NCBI GenBank assembly: GCA_965203255.1
Contig: OZ241882.1
Location: forward strand, 5,084,001-5,148,000
DNA from: JAPOUP01 sp965203255
GTDB taxonomy: Bacteria > Pseudomonadota > Alphaproteobacteria > Rhodobacterales > Rhodobacteraceae
Reading direction: 5' to 3'
DNA length: 64,000 nucleotides
The translations under genes and the position numbers were made by a program. Shown piece after piece: positions 7,962 to 16,331 of the stretch (positions are counted from its first letter, which is position 1; the number at the start of each line of letters is the position of its first letter). The notes under the pieces are model-generated. The model made no database searches. It was not told the DNA's origin and saw nothing but the letters and a program-made list of their open reading frames with translations.

Positions 7962-9959
7962 CTATGTCTGGTCGGCGACTCGGCAGGCTGTGACCGCGTC
8001 GAAAGCGAGACATTTGCGCAGGTCGTCGGCCGCAACGAGCCGACGACTTTTGATCCGGGTTACCGTTCTCAGTGTCCGAAACCAGGATTCAATCGACCAG
8101 TGCTTTCTGTACCAGTCGAGAAGGGTGGTGGCACGAACAGCCTCGGCTTCCCCTTCGGATGGCCATTCCGTGGTCAGTAGCAGCCAGTGCACGGGGTCGT
8201 CGCTGGCCTCGTGCTCGACCTCGGTCGCGGAGACGGCGAAGAGGGGGAGCGGTTTCTGGCCGGATTTCTCCCGGGGTGGCAGCAGCCTGATCCCAGTGGT
8301 TCGGATCTCCAGCCTGGCGATGCGCTCCGAGTGGACGCAGGGGCCTCCGGCATCCGGGATCGCAAAATCCAGCAGCGCAGTTGGCCTGTGGGTGGCCATA
8401 TGGTCCCACAGGCATTCTTCGTTCCCGCTGGGCATTCGCACGCGCTGCCAAGCGGAGCGGCTTGGGCGCAACAGCAGCGCGTCCTGACGGGACAGGGCGC
8501 TGGCCAGAAGTTCCCGGAAATCTCCCTCGCAATCGCAGACGGAGATCACCCGCGTATCCGAACAGGCCTCTGCCAGTTGCCGTGCCCGGTCGAGACCCTC
8601 GACCCGGTGCTGGCTCTCCTTATCGGTGATTTTCGCCAGCCCGCGATCCTTCCGGAAAGTCGCATCCATTGTGAACATGCCCAGCGGCCGACCCTCCGGC
8701 GTCACTGCCAGGCCGACATGGACTAGAATGTCGGCGTTCTCGCCATCACCGCCACTCGGAGCGTCAGGCGCATCCGTGTTCCTTGGGCCGCCGCCGTTCA
8801 GAACCGTCGTGCCCTGGACCGCCAGGATGACGGACTCCCGGCGGCAGCGGTCCGCGGTCGCCTCGAAGTGCGGTTCCAGAATGTGTTCCATCCTGACTTC
8901 CGGGTTCGACAGCAGCCGGAAGGCGGCCTTCTGCTCCGCGCTCCCGGGGAAAATGACTGGCAAATCCTGACCAGTGGCCTTGATCCATGTCCGGCCCATC
9001 CGGATAATGCGGTCGCGCACCCGCCCGTCGGTATGCCGCGAACGCCCGTATTCGCGCTCCGCCCAGTCCATGTCCGGCAGACCGTCATACAGCCCCGCCA
9101 GAGTGCCGATCGGGTGGCGTTCCTCGCGGCAGAGGATCTCCCGCCAGCCGTCCCCGAGAGGCAGAACCCAGACCTTTCCGACATCACCCCGGCGGCCAGC
9201 GGTCTGTCCGGCGCAGATCCAGCCCGCGCGATGATAGCTGTATCCGCTGTATTCCGCCGCGATGTGGGTGTAGACCGCGACCGGTTGCGCCGAATAACGG
9301 GCATGCCAGTCGCCCGCGACCCGCTGCGCCGCTACGCGCAGAGCCCGAGACGCCAACCCGTGGACCCGCACTCCGGGAAGCAGAAGAAAACGATGGTTGC
9401 AAATCACGCGCTCTATGTTCGCGGCGCGGGCATCGGCGGACCAGCCGATCCAGTTGTCGCGTGCCCGCAGCTTCCACGCCGCCGATCCGAAGCTGATGCC
9501 GCCGAGAACGCCATCGCGCTCCGATCGGATCCAATAGCGCAGTTGGCCGCCGGGAGGTCGCGCATTTCCCAGCGGATGATGCCGATTCATCATCGCCTCC
9601 CATAGTCGGCGGTCGGCGGTGCCGCCCGGCAGCTCGAGAGAGACGGGACCGATATCCGCAAGAGTGCAGGACAGCTTTGTATCGGGAACCGCCTCGGCCG
9701 GAACGATGGAAACGGCCGACGGAACCGGAACGCTGCGGGGCGGCGGCAGCGACGCGCCTGCCCGCTCGGCCAGTCGGTGGAGGATCTTGCGCGCCGACGC
9801 AAGGCACAACGTGCCCTTGCTGTTATACCAACGCTCGCGTTCGCAAAGCTCTCGAGCCAGAGACGACCGGGAACGGCTAGGATCCCCGCACGCATGCCGG
9901 AACCATTGGACCGTGTCGGCCGAAAAATGTCGAAGTCCAATTTGCACGCGGCAACGCAT
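7962..9959 (-). CDS. DruA-like (DUF4338) domain fused to Tn5/IS4-type transposase
   Basis: This 665-residue protein has two parts. Residues about 60-290 match the DUF4338 family, best known from DruA of the Druantia anti-phage system: LGNARPPGGQLRYWIRSE, FGSAAWKLRARDNWIGWS, NHRFLLLPGVRVHGLAS and YHRAGWICAGQT. Residues about 300-660 are an IS4-family transposase of the Tn5 kind, with CDCEGDF for the second catalytic Asp and WYRKHWSIESWF for the catalytic Glu. The first catalytic Asp, expected in a DTT motif, is replaced by Gly383 (QGTT, codon GGC at 8811-8813), so the enzyme is probably dead. The C-terminus also ends early, with frame-shifted remnants downstream. Other relics of this family lie at 3.1-3.4 and 25.4-26.6 kb. 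Confidence 0.85.
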   Translation of the reverse strand: MRCRVQIGLRHFSADTVQWFRHACGDPSRSRSSLARELCERERWYNSKGTLCLASARKILHRLAERAGASLPPPRSVPVPSAVSIVPAEAVPDTKLSCTLADIGPVSLELPGGTADRRLWEAMMNRHHPLGNARPPGGQLRYWIRSERDGVLGGISFGSAAWKLRARDNWIGWSADARAANIERVICNHRFLLLPGVRVHGLASRALRVAAQRVAGDWHARYSAQPVAVYTHIAAEYSGYSYHRAGWICAGQTAGRRGDVGKVWVLPLGDGWREILCREERHPIGTLAGLYDGLPDMDWAEREYGRSRHTDGRVRDRIIRMGRTWIKATGQDLPVIFPGSAEQKAAFRLLSNPEVRMEHILEPHFEATADRCRRESVILAVQGTTVLNGGGPRNTDAPDAPSGGDGENADILVHVGLAVTPEGRPLGMFTMDATFRKDRGLAKITDKESQHRVEGLDRARQLAEACSDTRVISVCDCEGDFRELLASALSRQDALLLRPSRSAWQRVRMPSGNEECLWDHMATHRPTALLDFAIPDAGGPCVHSERIARLEIRTTGIRLLPPREKSGQKPLPLFAVSATEVEHEASDDPVHWLLLTTEWPSEGEAEAVRATTLLDWYRKHWSIESWFRTLRTVTRIKSRRLVAADDLRKCLAFDAVTACRVADQT

Positions 9960-10394
9960 CTCATGCGGTTAATCCAAAGTAAAGCGTGAACACCCTGGGT
10001 AAGCGCAAGAGGACAGGAATTTCATTTTCCCCGCGATCCAAGTGGCTGCGATAAGGCGATTTCCATGTGGGCATAAGTTTGAATTGGTCATCGCGAACCT
10101 CTCCCATATTCGGCTGTCTTCTTGATTGGCGGTCCATTTTAGGTTGGCGTCGTGCCCTGGAACCAGACGTCTTGGCCCTGGACCCACTGATATACGATTT
10201 GGACGGCAGCGACAGGAGGTGTTCGTTTACCCAACCCCGTGAATCGGCTTGCTCCCGGAGTTCGGCCATCGGGCGGGTCATTTGCGCTGACCTTCACATT
10301 GTTATCTGCGCACATGCGGATCAGAGCGGTCTTTGCTGTTATGTCTCAAAACTTCGGGCGCTCGAAATTCCATTTGGGCAAGTGTTTCTTCATC
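9960..10394. other. gap without a recognisable gene
   Basis: I see no supported gene here. Overlapping ORFs of 70-117 residues have no family features. The left part should include the outer end of the transposase element, but no terminal inverted repeat matching the other copies could be identified. Confidence 0.35.
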
Positions 10395-10649
10395 TCAGCC
10401 GCGTCCGTCACGCACCGTGATTCCACAATCCAGATAGTTCTGATGCAATCTTGCAAGCTCGACACGGTCGAGCGTAACGCCTAGGTTCGGACCCTCTGGC
10501 AAAGTCAGCATGCCGTCCGAAAAGGTGAGCTTCCCTCCCTCGATCACCTCATCGACCTGCCAACGGTAGTGCGTGTCGCAATCATAGGTCAGGTTTGGGG
10601 TTGCATCGGCAAGACAGGTCATAGCGGACGGCTGGTGCACAATCCGCAC
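10395..10649 (-). pseudogene. C-terminal fragment of an aldarate (glucarate-type) dehydratase
   Basis: The 84-residue frame matches the last part of enolase-superfamily glucarate dehydratases: PNLTYDCDTHYRWQ, then GGKLTFSDGMLTLPEGPNLGVTLDRVELARLHQ. In the family this segment closes the barrel and forms the capping-domain end; the catalytic Lys, Asp and His residues lie in the missing upstream part. On this strand the gene would have begun to the right, where a GntR relic now lies in the opposite direction, so the rest has been deleted. Confidence 0.7.
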
Positions 10650-10814
10650 CAGTAATGGTGGTCGCTCAGAATTACCCGGAAGGCATTGGCATGATCGTTG
10701 ACAGGAGGCCAGCTCTCTTCAGTTTCGGAGAACCATCTAAGCATTTGGCTCCGCTCCGCGGCCAAATGAGCGGATTGGAAGTGTATCGACAATCTCTGCA
10801 GCGTACTGGAGAAT

Positions 10815-11129
10815 ATGGGCCAACTCCCAGTGCGAGAGGCAGAAAACGTAGCGCTGGATATCAAGTTCCGCAAATCAATTGAAGAGTTGTCAGACAACCG
10901 GTTCCTAATGAGGCCTAATGATACGCTGCGACCGCACTTGACATTCGATGGGAACTTCGTGCGCAATCTTGGCATGGCGGTTGAGCGAAAGGACAAAGGG
11001 ATGACCGAGAAGCATCTGGCCATTATTGAGGCAATCGCTTCAGGCGACGCGGGGTTCACCCTTCTTGCGTTGGACAGTCATATAGGTGGCTCAAAGCGCC
11101 GGAATTTCAAAGGTCAACCATGGCCTTGA
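10815..11129 (+). pseudogene. GntR/FadR-type (FCD domain) regulator, C-terminal relic
   Basis: The segment KHLAIIEAIASGDAGFTLLALDSHIGGSKRRNF matches the last helices of FCD ligand-binding domains of GntR-family regulators, in which a conserved H-x-x-I-x-x-A-I-x-x-x-D is followed by a helix ending in H. The winged-helix DNA-binding domain expected about 150 residues upstream is absent, and earlier sequence (10655-10815) is only loosely readable. Its end overlaps the lactonase gene by ten bases, as expected for the regulator of the sugar-acid operon. Probably non-functional. Confidence 0.5.
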
Positions 11130-12001
11130 GCATAGAGTGCGTTGCTCCGACCCGCTCAGTTCTCGGCGAGGGTGCAGTTTGGGACATAGGCGATCAGCGC
11201 CTCTGGTGGGTCGATATCCTTAACGGACTGATTCACTGCTATGACCCCGAATCCGGGACTAATGACTGCTTCGACTTCAGTGAACCTGTCGGCTGCATCG
11301 CCCGGCGCGAACAGGGTGGTTTGGTCGTCGCCGCCAAATCCGGTTTCTGGTTCTTTGATCCTAGGACAGGTGCCCGCGAGGCGATTGCCGATCCTGAAGC
11401 ACACCTCCCTGACAACCGTTTCAACGACGGCGGCACCGATGCGCAAGGCCGCTTCTGGGCCGGTACGATGAAGGATGGGGGCAGCCCCGAGGCGCTCGGC
11501 ACTTTCTACCGCCTCGACCTGGACCTCAGCGTCACAGCCTGGCGCAGCGGCATCTGGACCACGAACGGGCTGACTTTCTCACCCGACGGCCGGACCATGT
11601 TCTTCTCTGACAGTAACCCGGCAGTCCGCACCATCTGGGCCAGCGACTATGACATCAGCACAGGCACGCCTGGTTCTCCTCGTACCTTCTTCGACACAAC
11701 CGCTGTCAAGGGTCGCCCCGATGGCGGCACCGTCGACGCCGAGGGCTGCTATTGGCAGGCTGGCATCGAAGGCTGGGCGCTTTACCGCATCTCGCCGGCC
11801 GGTGTGCTTGTCCAAACCGTCGAGGTCCCGGTCGAGAAACCCACCAAACCGATGTTCGGCGGCAGGAATCTTGACGTCCTTTTCTTCACCTCACTTAGCC
11901 TTGGTCTTACGGATCCGGACGCCCAGCCAGAAGCAGGCAGCCTCCACGCCATCACTGGACTCGGCATCAAGGGTATCCCCCAGACAAGGTTCCAAGGATG
12001 A
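11120..12001 (+). CDS. SMP-30/gluconolactonase family lactonase
   Basis: This 293-residue six-bladed beta-propeller enzyme of the SMP-30/regucalcin family hydrolyses sugar lactones using a bound divalent metal. Family features are LGEGAVWD near residue 15 (metal-binding Glu), RFNDGGTDAQGRFWAGTM (about 100-118), TNGLTFSPDGRTMFFSDS (about 150) and KGRPDGGTVDAEGCYW (about 197-212, the conserved Asp). The protein appears complete. It sits directly upstream of a broken enolase-superfamily gene (ATGA overlap) and in the same run as uronate dehydrogenase, whose product is an aldarolactone, so the natural substrate is probably galactaro- or glucaro-lactone. Confidence 0.92.
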   Translation: MALSIECVAPTRSVLGEGAVWDIGDQRLWWVDILNGLIHCYDPESGTNDCFDFSEPVGCIARREQGGLVVAAKSGFWFFDPRTGAREAIADPEAHLPDNRFNDGGTDAQGRFWAGTMKDGGSPEALGTFYRLDLDLSVTAWRSGIWTTNGLTFSPDGRTMFFSDSNPAVRTIWASDYDISTGTPGSPRTFFDTTAVKGRPDGGTVDAEGCYWQAGIEGWALYRISPAGVLVQTVEVPVEKPTKPMFGGRNLDVLFFTSLSLGLTDPDAQPEAGSLHAITGLGIKGIPQTRFQG

Positions 12002-12432
12002 AGACAACTAGCCTTCGTTCCTTCAAAGCCACGACGGATTGGCTGGATGATCTCACTGCGCTATGCCCGGATCACCAATTCGCCTTCGATGCCCACGCAA
12101 GGCCTTTCGGACCTTGGAAGGCGGTGCATCTGGGGAATGCGCTCGCTCCCCATGATCCGCCTTTCTTCGAAGAACCAATCCGTCCCGAAAATGCCGAGGC
12201 TTGGGGTTCGCTCAAAGCGCGGCTCCGCGTTCCGCTCGCCACCGGCGAAACCCTCTTTGGCAAGTTCGAAGTCCTCTACCCCTACATGCAGAAGGATGGC
12301 TATCTCGAATTGCGCCCGGGTCGCCCGAGCTGGGGCGTCAAGATCGATAAGAGTTATCTGAAGACCGACCGCTACGTGCATTGGGACCGTAGATTGCCGA
12401 TGCGTCCGGACGGCCCCACGGCTTGCACCTGA
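11998..12432 (+). pseudogene. enolase-superfamily sugar-acid dehydratase with two internal deletions
   Basis: The 144-codon frame is a mosaic of three pieces of a protein that is normally about 380-400 residues. MKTTSLRSFKAT is the usual N-terminus. FAFDAHARPFGPWKAVHLGN through FFEEPIRPEN and LATGETLFGKFEVL is the metal-binding barrel segment. GYLELRPGRPSWGVKID through DRYVHWDRRLPMRPDG is the C-terminal tail. About 180 residues are missing after the N-terminus and about 90 after the second piece, yet the frame stays open. The general base residues on the lost strands are gone, so it cannot be active. It overlaps the lactonase stop (ATGA) and the hydrolase start (TGATG). Confidence 0.8.
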
Positions 12433-13277
12433 TGTCCCTGACCCGCGACCTCTTGAAATCGCTGTTGCGTCTCGGATGCACGCGAGCGGGAATTCCTGAA
12501 GCCCACACATTCCTACGCCCCGATTGCTCGGGACCACATCCGGCTGTGCTCTACTGCCATGCCCATGGTGGTGACTACACAATCGGCCGCAAGGAACTGA
12601 CCGAAGGACGCCCGTGCCTGCACTCCCCCTATTCCGGAGACCTTCTTGAAGCGGGCTTCGCGGTGCTCTGCATCGATATGCCCTGTTTTGGGGACCGACA
12701 AAGCGAAGGGACCGAAGATGCATTGTCCAAGGCCGGGCTTTGGCATGGTCGCCCCCTATTCGGCCAAATGATCGGTGAGCAAGTCGCAGCGTTTGACTGG
12801 CTGTCAAGTCGCCCCGAGATCGACAGACTTCGCGTTGCCACCCTCGGCATATCCATGGGCGCGGCGCTCGCGATGTGGGTGGCAGCCGTTGAACCCCGTG
12901 TCTCGGCCTGCGTTCAGCTTTGCATGCTGGCCGATATGGATCCGCTGATCCGCCTGGCCGGTGGTCATGATCGCCATGGCCATTATCTGACCGTTCCAGG
13001 CCTTCTTCGCCATGGGGATATGGGCGATGTCGCTGCCTTGATCGCGCCGCGCCCGCAATTCGTGGCCCATGGTGCGTCGGACGATCTGACCCCGCCCGTC
13101 GCCCGTGATGCTGCATTGCGCAGGGTCAATACGGCTTATAGGTCATTCGGTTCGCTAGAGACCTTTCTGTCTCCCGACCACGGACACTTTGAACCCCCAG
13201 AAATGCGCAATGCAGTCATGAACTTCATGTTGCGCAACCGTGCTTCCCAACTGACCGAAACGAGGATCGAATGCTGA
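12432..13277 (+). CDS. alpha/beta hydrolase (dienelactone hydrolase-like)
   Basis: This cytoplasmic alpha/beta-hydrolase has a HAHGG oxyanion-hole segment near residue 42, the nucleophile elbow GISMGA near residue 140, an acid residue in HGASDDLTPP and the catalytic His in SPDHGHFEP near the end. The substrate is unknown. The position between an aldarate dehydratase and uronate dehydrogenase suggests an ester or lactone in sugar-acid metabolism. I chose the ATG at 12432 because it forms a TGATG overlap with the preceding frame; a TTG three codons earlier is possible. The end overlaps the next gene by seven bases, so the two are translationally coupled. Confidence 0.85.
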   Translation: MSLTRDLLKSLLRLGCTRAGIPEAHTFLRPDCSGPHPAVLYCHAHGGDYTIGRKELTEGRPCLHSPYSGDLLEAGFAVLCIDMPCFGDRQSEGTEDALSKAGLWHGRPLFGQMIGEQVAAFDWLSSRPEIDRLRVATLGISMGAALAMWVAAVEPRVSACVQLCMLADMDPLIRLAGGHDRHGHYLTVPGLLRHGDMGDVAALIAPRPQFVAHGASDDLTPPVARDAALRRVNTAYRSFGSLETFLSPDHGHFEPPEMRNAVMNFMLRNRASQLTETRIEC

Positions 13278-14065
13278 AGAAACTCCTGATTACCGGCGCC
13301 AACGGAAACCTTGGTTCCGTTTGCCGCGACCGCCTGACACACATTGCGGAGACCATTCGGGTGAGTGCCCGCAGAGAACTCGGCGAAACCCGCGAGAACG
13401 AAGAACTCATCTATTGTGATCTCGGCGACAGGGAAGCGGTCGAAGCGCTGGTTGAAGGTTGTGACGGCATCGTCCATATGGGAGGCCAGTCGGTCGAGGC
13501 TCCGTGGGAGACGATCAGGAACGCCAACCTCGATGGCATGTTCAACCTCTATGAAGGGGCGCGGAAGTCCTCTGTCAGACCTCGGATCATCTTCGCCTCC
13601 TCAAACCACGCCATTGGCTTTCACAAACAGACTGAACGGCTCGACGCGAATTCCCTGACCCGGCCTGATAGTCTCTACGGGGTTTCCAAGGTCTTCGGCG
13701 AGGCGCTGGCGTCGATGTATTTCGACAAGTTCGGAATCGAGACCGCAAGCATACGCATCGGATCCTGTTTCCCGGAACCGAAGGACCATCGCATGCTCTC
13801 GACCTGGATGAGCTATGACGACTTCATTCATTTGATCGAACGCATTTTCTCCATCCCACGGCTGGGCAACCCGATCATCTATGGTGCCTCGGCCAATACG
13901 GCCAACTGGTGGGACAACCGCGAAGTGGCCTATATCGGATGGAACCCCAAAGACGACGCTGAAGTATTCCGCGCCAAGCTGGACGCTGAAACGACCCCGC
14001 CCGCTGCTGATGGTGTCAGCGCCGTCTATCAGGGCGGCGCATTTTGTGATGATGGTATCCATTGA
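13271..14065 (+). CDS. udh: uronate dehydrogenase
   Basis: This NAD-dependent short-chain-type dehydrogenase oxidises D-glucuronate or D-galacturonate to the aldarolactone. The 264-residue sequence tracks the Agrobacterium Udh family closely: the Rossmann motif GANGNLG (residues 9-15), CDLGD (49-53), GGQSVEAPWE (71-80), FASSNHAIG (108-116), the catalytic YGVSK with Tyr136 and Lys140, RIGSC and RMLSTW further on, and the WWDN/GW-x-PKD segment near the C-terminus. The length equals the family's. It ends an operon with the lactonase, a broken dehydratase and a hydrolase. It appears intact even though the next enzyme of the pathway is broken. Confidence 0.93.
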   Translation: MLKKLLITGANGNLGSVCRDRLTHIAETIRVSARRELGETRENEELIYCDLGDREAVEALVEGCDGIVHMGGQSVEAPWETIRNANLDGMFNLYEGARKSSVRPRIIFASSNHAIGFHKQTERLDANSLTRPDSLYGVSKVFGEALASMYFDKFGIETASIRIGSCFPEPKDHRMLSTWMSYDDFIHLIERIFSIPRLGNPIIYGASANTANWWDNREVAYIGWNPKDDAEVFRAKLDAETTPPAADGVSAVYQGGAFCDDGIH

Positions 14066-14510
14066 CAATGCCAAGGTGAAATCCCTCACTCTCACGTATT
14101 GACAACCAATTCCTGTCGTCTGTCTCCTTTCAAGATCATCCGCGACTATCGCTGCGATGCCGGGCTACCGATTCGGGACGTAGTTTATGCAGGTAACATT
14201 CAGTCTGATCATTGTGGTTGCCTCCTGAGGACTGCGCCTTGGACGCAGCAAGGTAAATTGGGCCGCGTTTGCCCAGTCCAGGCACGGTTGGTTGCGTTTC
14301 CGTAAGACAGAATGGAGTGAGTCGGCAAAGCCGGATTCCCATCGACTCCCACTAGTCCTTCCGGACCCTGTATTCCATGGGCTGCTTCCGTAAACCGGGT
14401 TTGGTGGATTTTTCCTGTCGGGCGGACGGAAGCCGCTCGGAATCCTCTGGACATCATAGCCGCCGGCCGTTACCGCAATCGGCTTTGACCTCACTTACGG
14501 GAGTTGGGAC
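14066..14510. other. gap without a recognisable gene
   Basis: No supported gene lies between the udh stop and the transposase relic that starts at 14511. Short frames on both strands lack family features, and no terminator hairpin stands out directly after udh. Confidence 0.35.
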
Positions 14511-14878
14511 GATGCGGTTTCGGAACGACCCTGGCAGGCCCGGGTCGGCCAGGGCGCTGGCGGAGTGTTTCGGTGGGATTGCCGGTCCGGTGGACGGGTG
14601 CCGGTTCAGCCTTAGGGGCCACCTCATGCCAACGTTTGGGATGTTCCCGCTGACGTATCCATCGTCCTGCAGGACGGTCCCGCGTCCAACGGACTTCACA
14701 TCGCCCGCCTGCGGCGGCACGGCCTCCGCCTCATCCCCGGCGCGAAACCTGGCGACCACGCACCGCTATTCGCCAGCCCCACCTGCACGGCCCGGTTCAC
14801 CGACGCCGACGGCACCCCGCACGACCTGCGCCACCTGAACACGCCTGACAACGCCTCCATCCCGACCTCAGGGCCAGC
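14511..14878 (+). pseudogene. internally deleted DDE transposase (DGTGYFSS-type group)
   Basis: Two pieces of one transposase type can be read in different frames. The first, from the ATG at 14511, runs from MRFRNDPGR through CFGGIAGPVDGCRFSLRGHLMPTFGMFPLTYPS and matches the N-terminus of transposases whose first catalytic motif is DGTGYFSS. The second runs from about 14675 (SNGLHIARLRRHGLRLI) through GAKPGDHAPLF, matching the same proteins after the second catalytic region. The middle is deleted. The relic ends exactly where an IS66-type end (GTAAGCG) begins at 14879. The matching N-terminal half of another copy is at 61263-61760. Confidence 0.6.
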
Positions 14879-15036
14879 GTAAGCGGTTAAAGTACGGCGT
14901 CCGGTCGGGTCCCACCCATCCCCTTTCCGTTTGACAGTATAGGGCATCGCCCGTCAGTGGGTGGCCATCGGGGCGAATCACTTCGGGGGCCACCATGGTG
15001 GCACATGCGGGATCGGGGACTGACGGGCGGGACGGC
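14879..15036 (+). repeat. IS66-type terminal segment, first copy of a 158-bp direct repeat
   Basis: This begins with GTAAGCGGTTAAAG, the GTAAGCG start typical of IS66-family inverted repeats, and is nearly identical and collinear with 59166-59323. Both copies have an ATG at offset 116. At 59.2 kb the repeat leads into a recognisable IS66 transposase relic; here the similarity stops after about 40 bases of coding sequence, so this is a truncated end. Direct repeats 44 kb apart could support recombination. Confidence 0.75.
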
Positions 15037-15179
15037 GTGGTGGCGAAGAGGGTGCGATTGACCTAGCGGACAAGTACGATTAGGGATCGGGCAGCGGCTT
15101 GATCGGCAACGGAATAGGCCTGTACTGGATCTTGGCTGGTGCCCGCAATCGTCTGCAGGATCAAAGGAACGAGGAAGTG

Positions 15180-15372
15180 AAGAAGACGGAGACCGTTGGG
15201 CATGTGGCAAGTGAGGCGGACGTTACCATCGCGGGGTTCGGTAGGTTCTCCAGAAATGACCGATCCGCCCGGGAAGACAGGAGCCCGCGCACCGACGAAC
15301 GCATCGCCATCGGCCCGTCGGTCGGTGTTTCGTTCAAAGTCGGCAAGACGCTTAACGATGGACTGAAGCGAC
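15180..15372 (+). pseudogene. HU/IHF-family DNA-binding protein, C-terminal relic
   Basis: The plus-strand frame contains DVTIAGFGRFSRNDRSA, then PRTDERIAIGPSVGVSFKVG, then KTLNDGLK. This is the DNA-gripping arm and final strand of HU/IHF proteins, which bend DNA as dimers. The N-terminal dimerisation helices (about 45 residues) are replaced by unrelated sequence, and the frame runs past the normal C-terminus. No promoter or start is evident, so this is a gene fragment. Confidence 0.7.
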
Positions 15373-15664
15373 ACGCATCGGCAGATACTTGGTCTGGAAT
15401 AAGCAACCTTGGATATTCGTTGGCGGTGAATAGCGAATAGGGTAGGGTCCGGCCAAGGTCATTGGCCAGTGTGCAGGCTGAAGGGCGAATCCACAGTACG
15501 CTGAAGCGATTGGCAAGTATGTGATGTGTAAACAAAATCGAATCTACAAGGCCAGCCCCAGACACTGTGAGCCGATTACTGCCCAAAATCCAGGTGTGAA
15601 ATGCCCAGCGTGGAGCGCGGGGCTTGCGCAAAGGGTACTGGATTCCGCCGAGCCCGTTGGAAAC

Positions 15665-15889
15665 ATGTTGCAGACGACACATAACGGTGTAGGATTTGTG
15701 GCGCATAAGACACAAACGACCGCTGAAGGTGAAGTGTGGCACGGGTATCCTGAAGCTTGGGACAAAATGGACTTGGAACTGAAAAAACGGTGGCGGGAGC
15801 AAGGCAAGATTCGTGGGAAGGATCTTCGAACATACGCTACTCGTCGTCAGGTTCGCGAAGCTTTCGGCGGACGTAATGTCGGAAACTGA
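15665..15889 (+). CDS. small basic protein coupled to the ImmA/IrrE-type gene
   Basis: This is a 74-residue protein with no assigned function. Its central part, EVWHGYPEAWDKM followed by LKKRWREQGKIRGKDLRTY, resembles a short family I remember as hypothetical proteins in which WHGYP-x-x-W is followed by a basic helix. It overlaps the next gene by 14 bases, so the two are likely translated together. I chose the ATG at 15665; the frame is open to 15521, but the extra residues have no family look. A role as antitoxin, regulator or partner of the metallopeptidase is inference. Confidence 0.5.
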   Translation: MLQTTHNGVGFVAHKTQTTAEGEVWHGYPEAWDKMDLELKKRWREQGKIRGKDLRTYATRRQVREAFGGRNVGN

Positions 15890-16331
15890 GCAGCCATTCG
15901 AATTATTCGGGGACAAGGCGATCTTTGCCTTGGAGGTGCGCCACACACCCGATAGCGTTATCGGGCAGGAACCGGAGGATTGGAAAGACTCCTGGGGAGA
16001 ATGGCGTCTTTGGATCTCTGGGTTGAATTTGTGTGCACTCCAGCTGAACACTGCGGAGGGATCTGTAAAAGTCGAGGAAGTGCGGTGGTTCTTGGCGCCA
16101 TTCTTCAAGTGGGTAGCCGACAACTGGATGCCGCTTCTTCATGAGAAACGGTTGCCACCGGGGGGGCGTGTCGGAGAGAGCAGACCGCGCTCGGCGCGGG
16201 CGGCGTATCTTTCAATACTGGAGAGCGCCGGTGATGACTTTGAGCGGTTTGCTCCCTGGCAGGGCTGGGCGAATCGACATTCGCTGCGTGCCGCGTCCGA
16301 GGGTGGAATCTTGCCTGACGTCTTTTTGCAG

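Noticed and set aside
12061..13116. 351-codon minus-strand ORF opposite the hydrolase gene
   Set aside because: Arg/His-rich shadow frame with no family features; the plus strand has clear hydrolase motifs and coupled starts.
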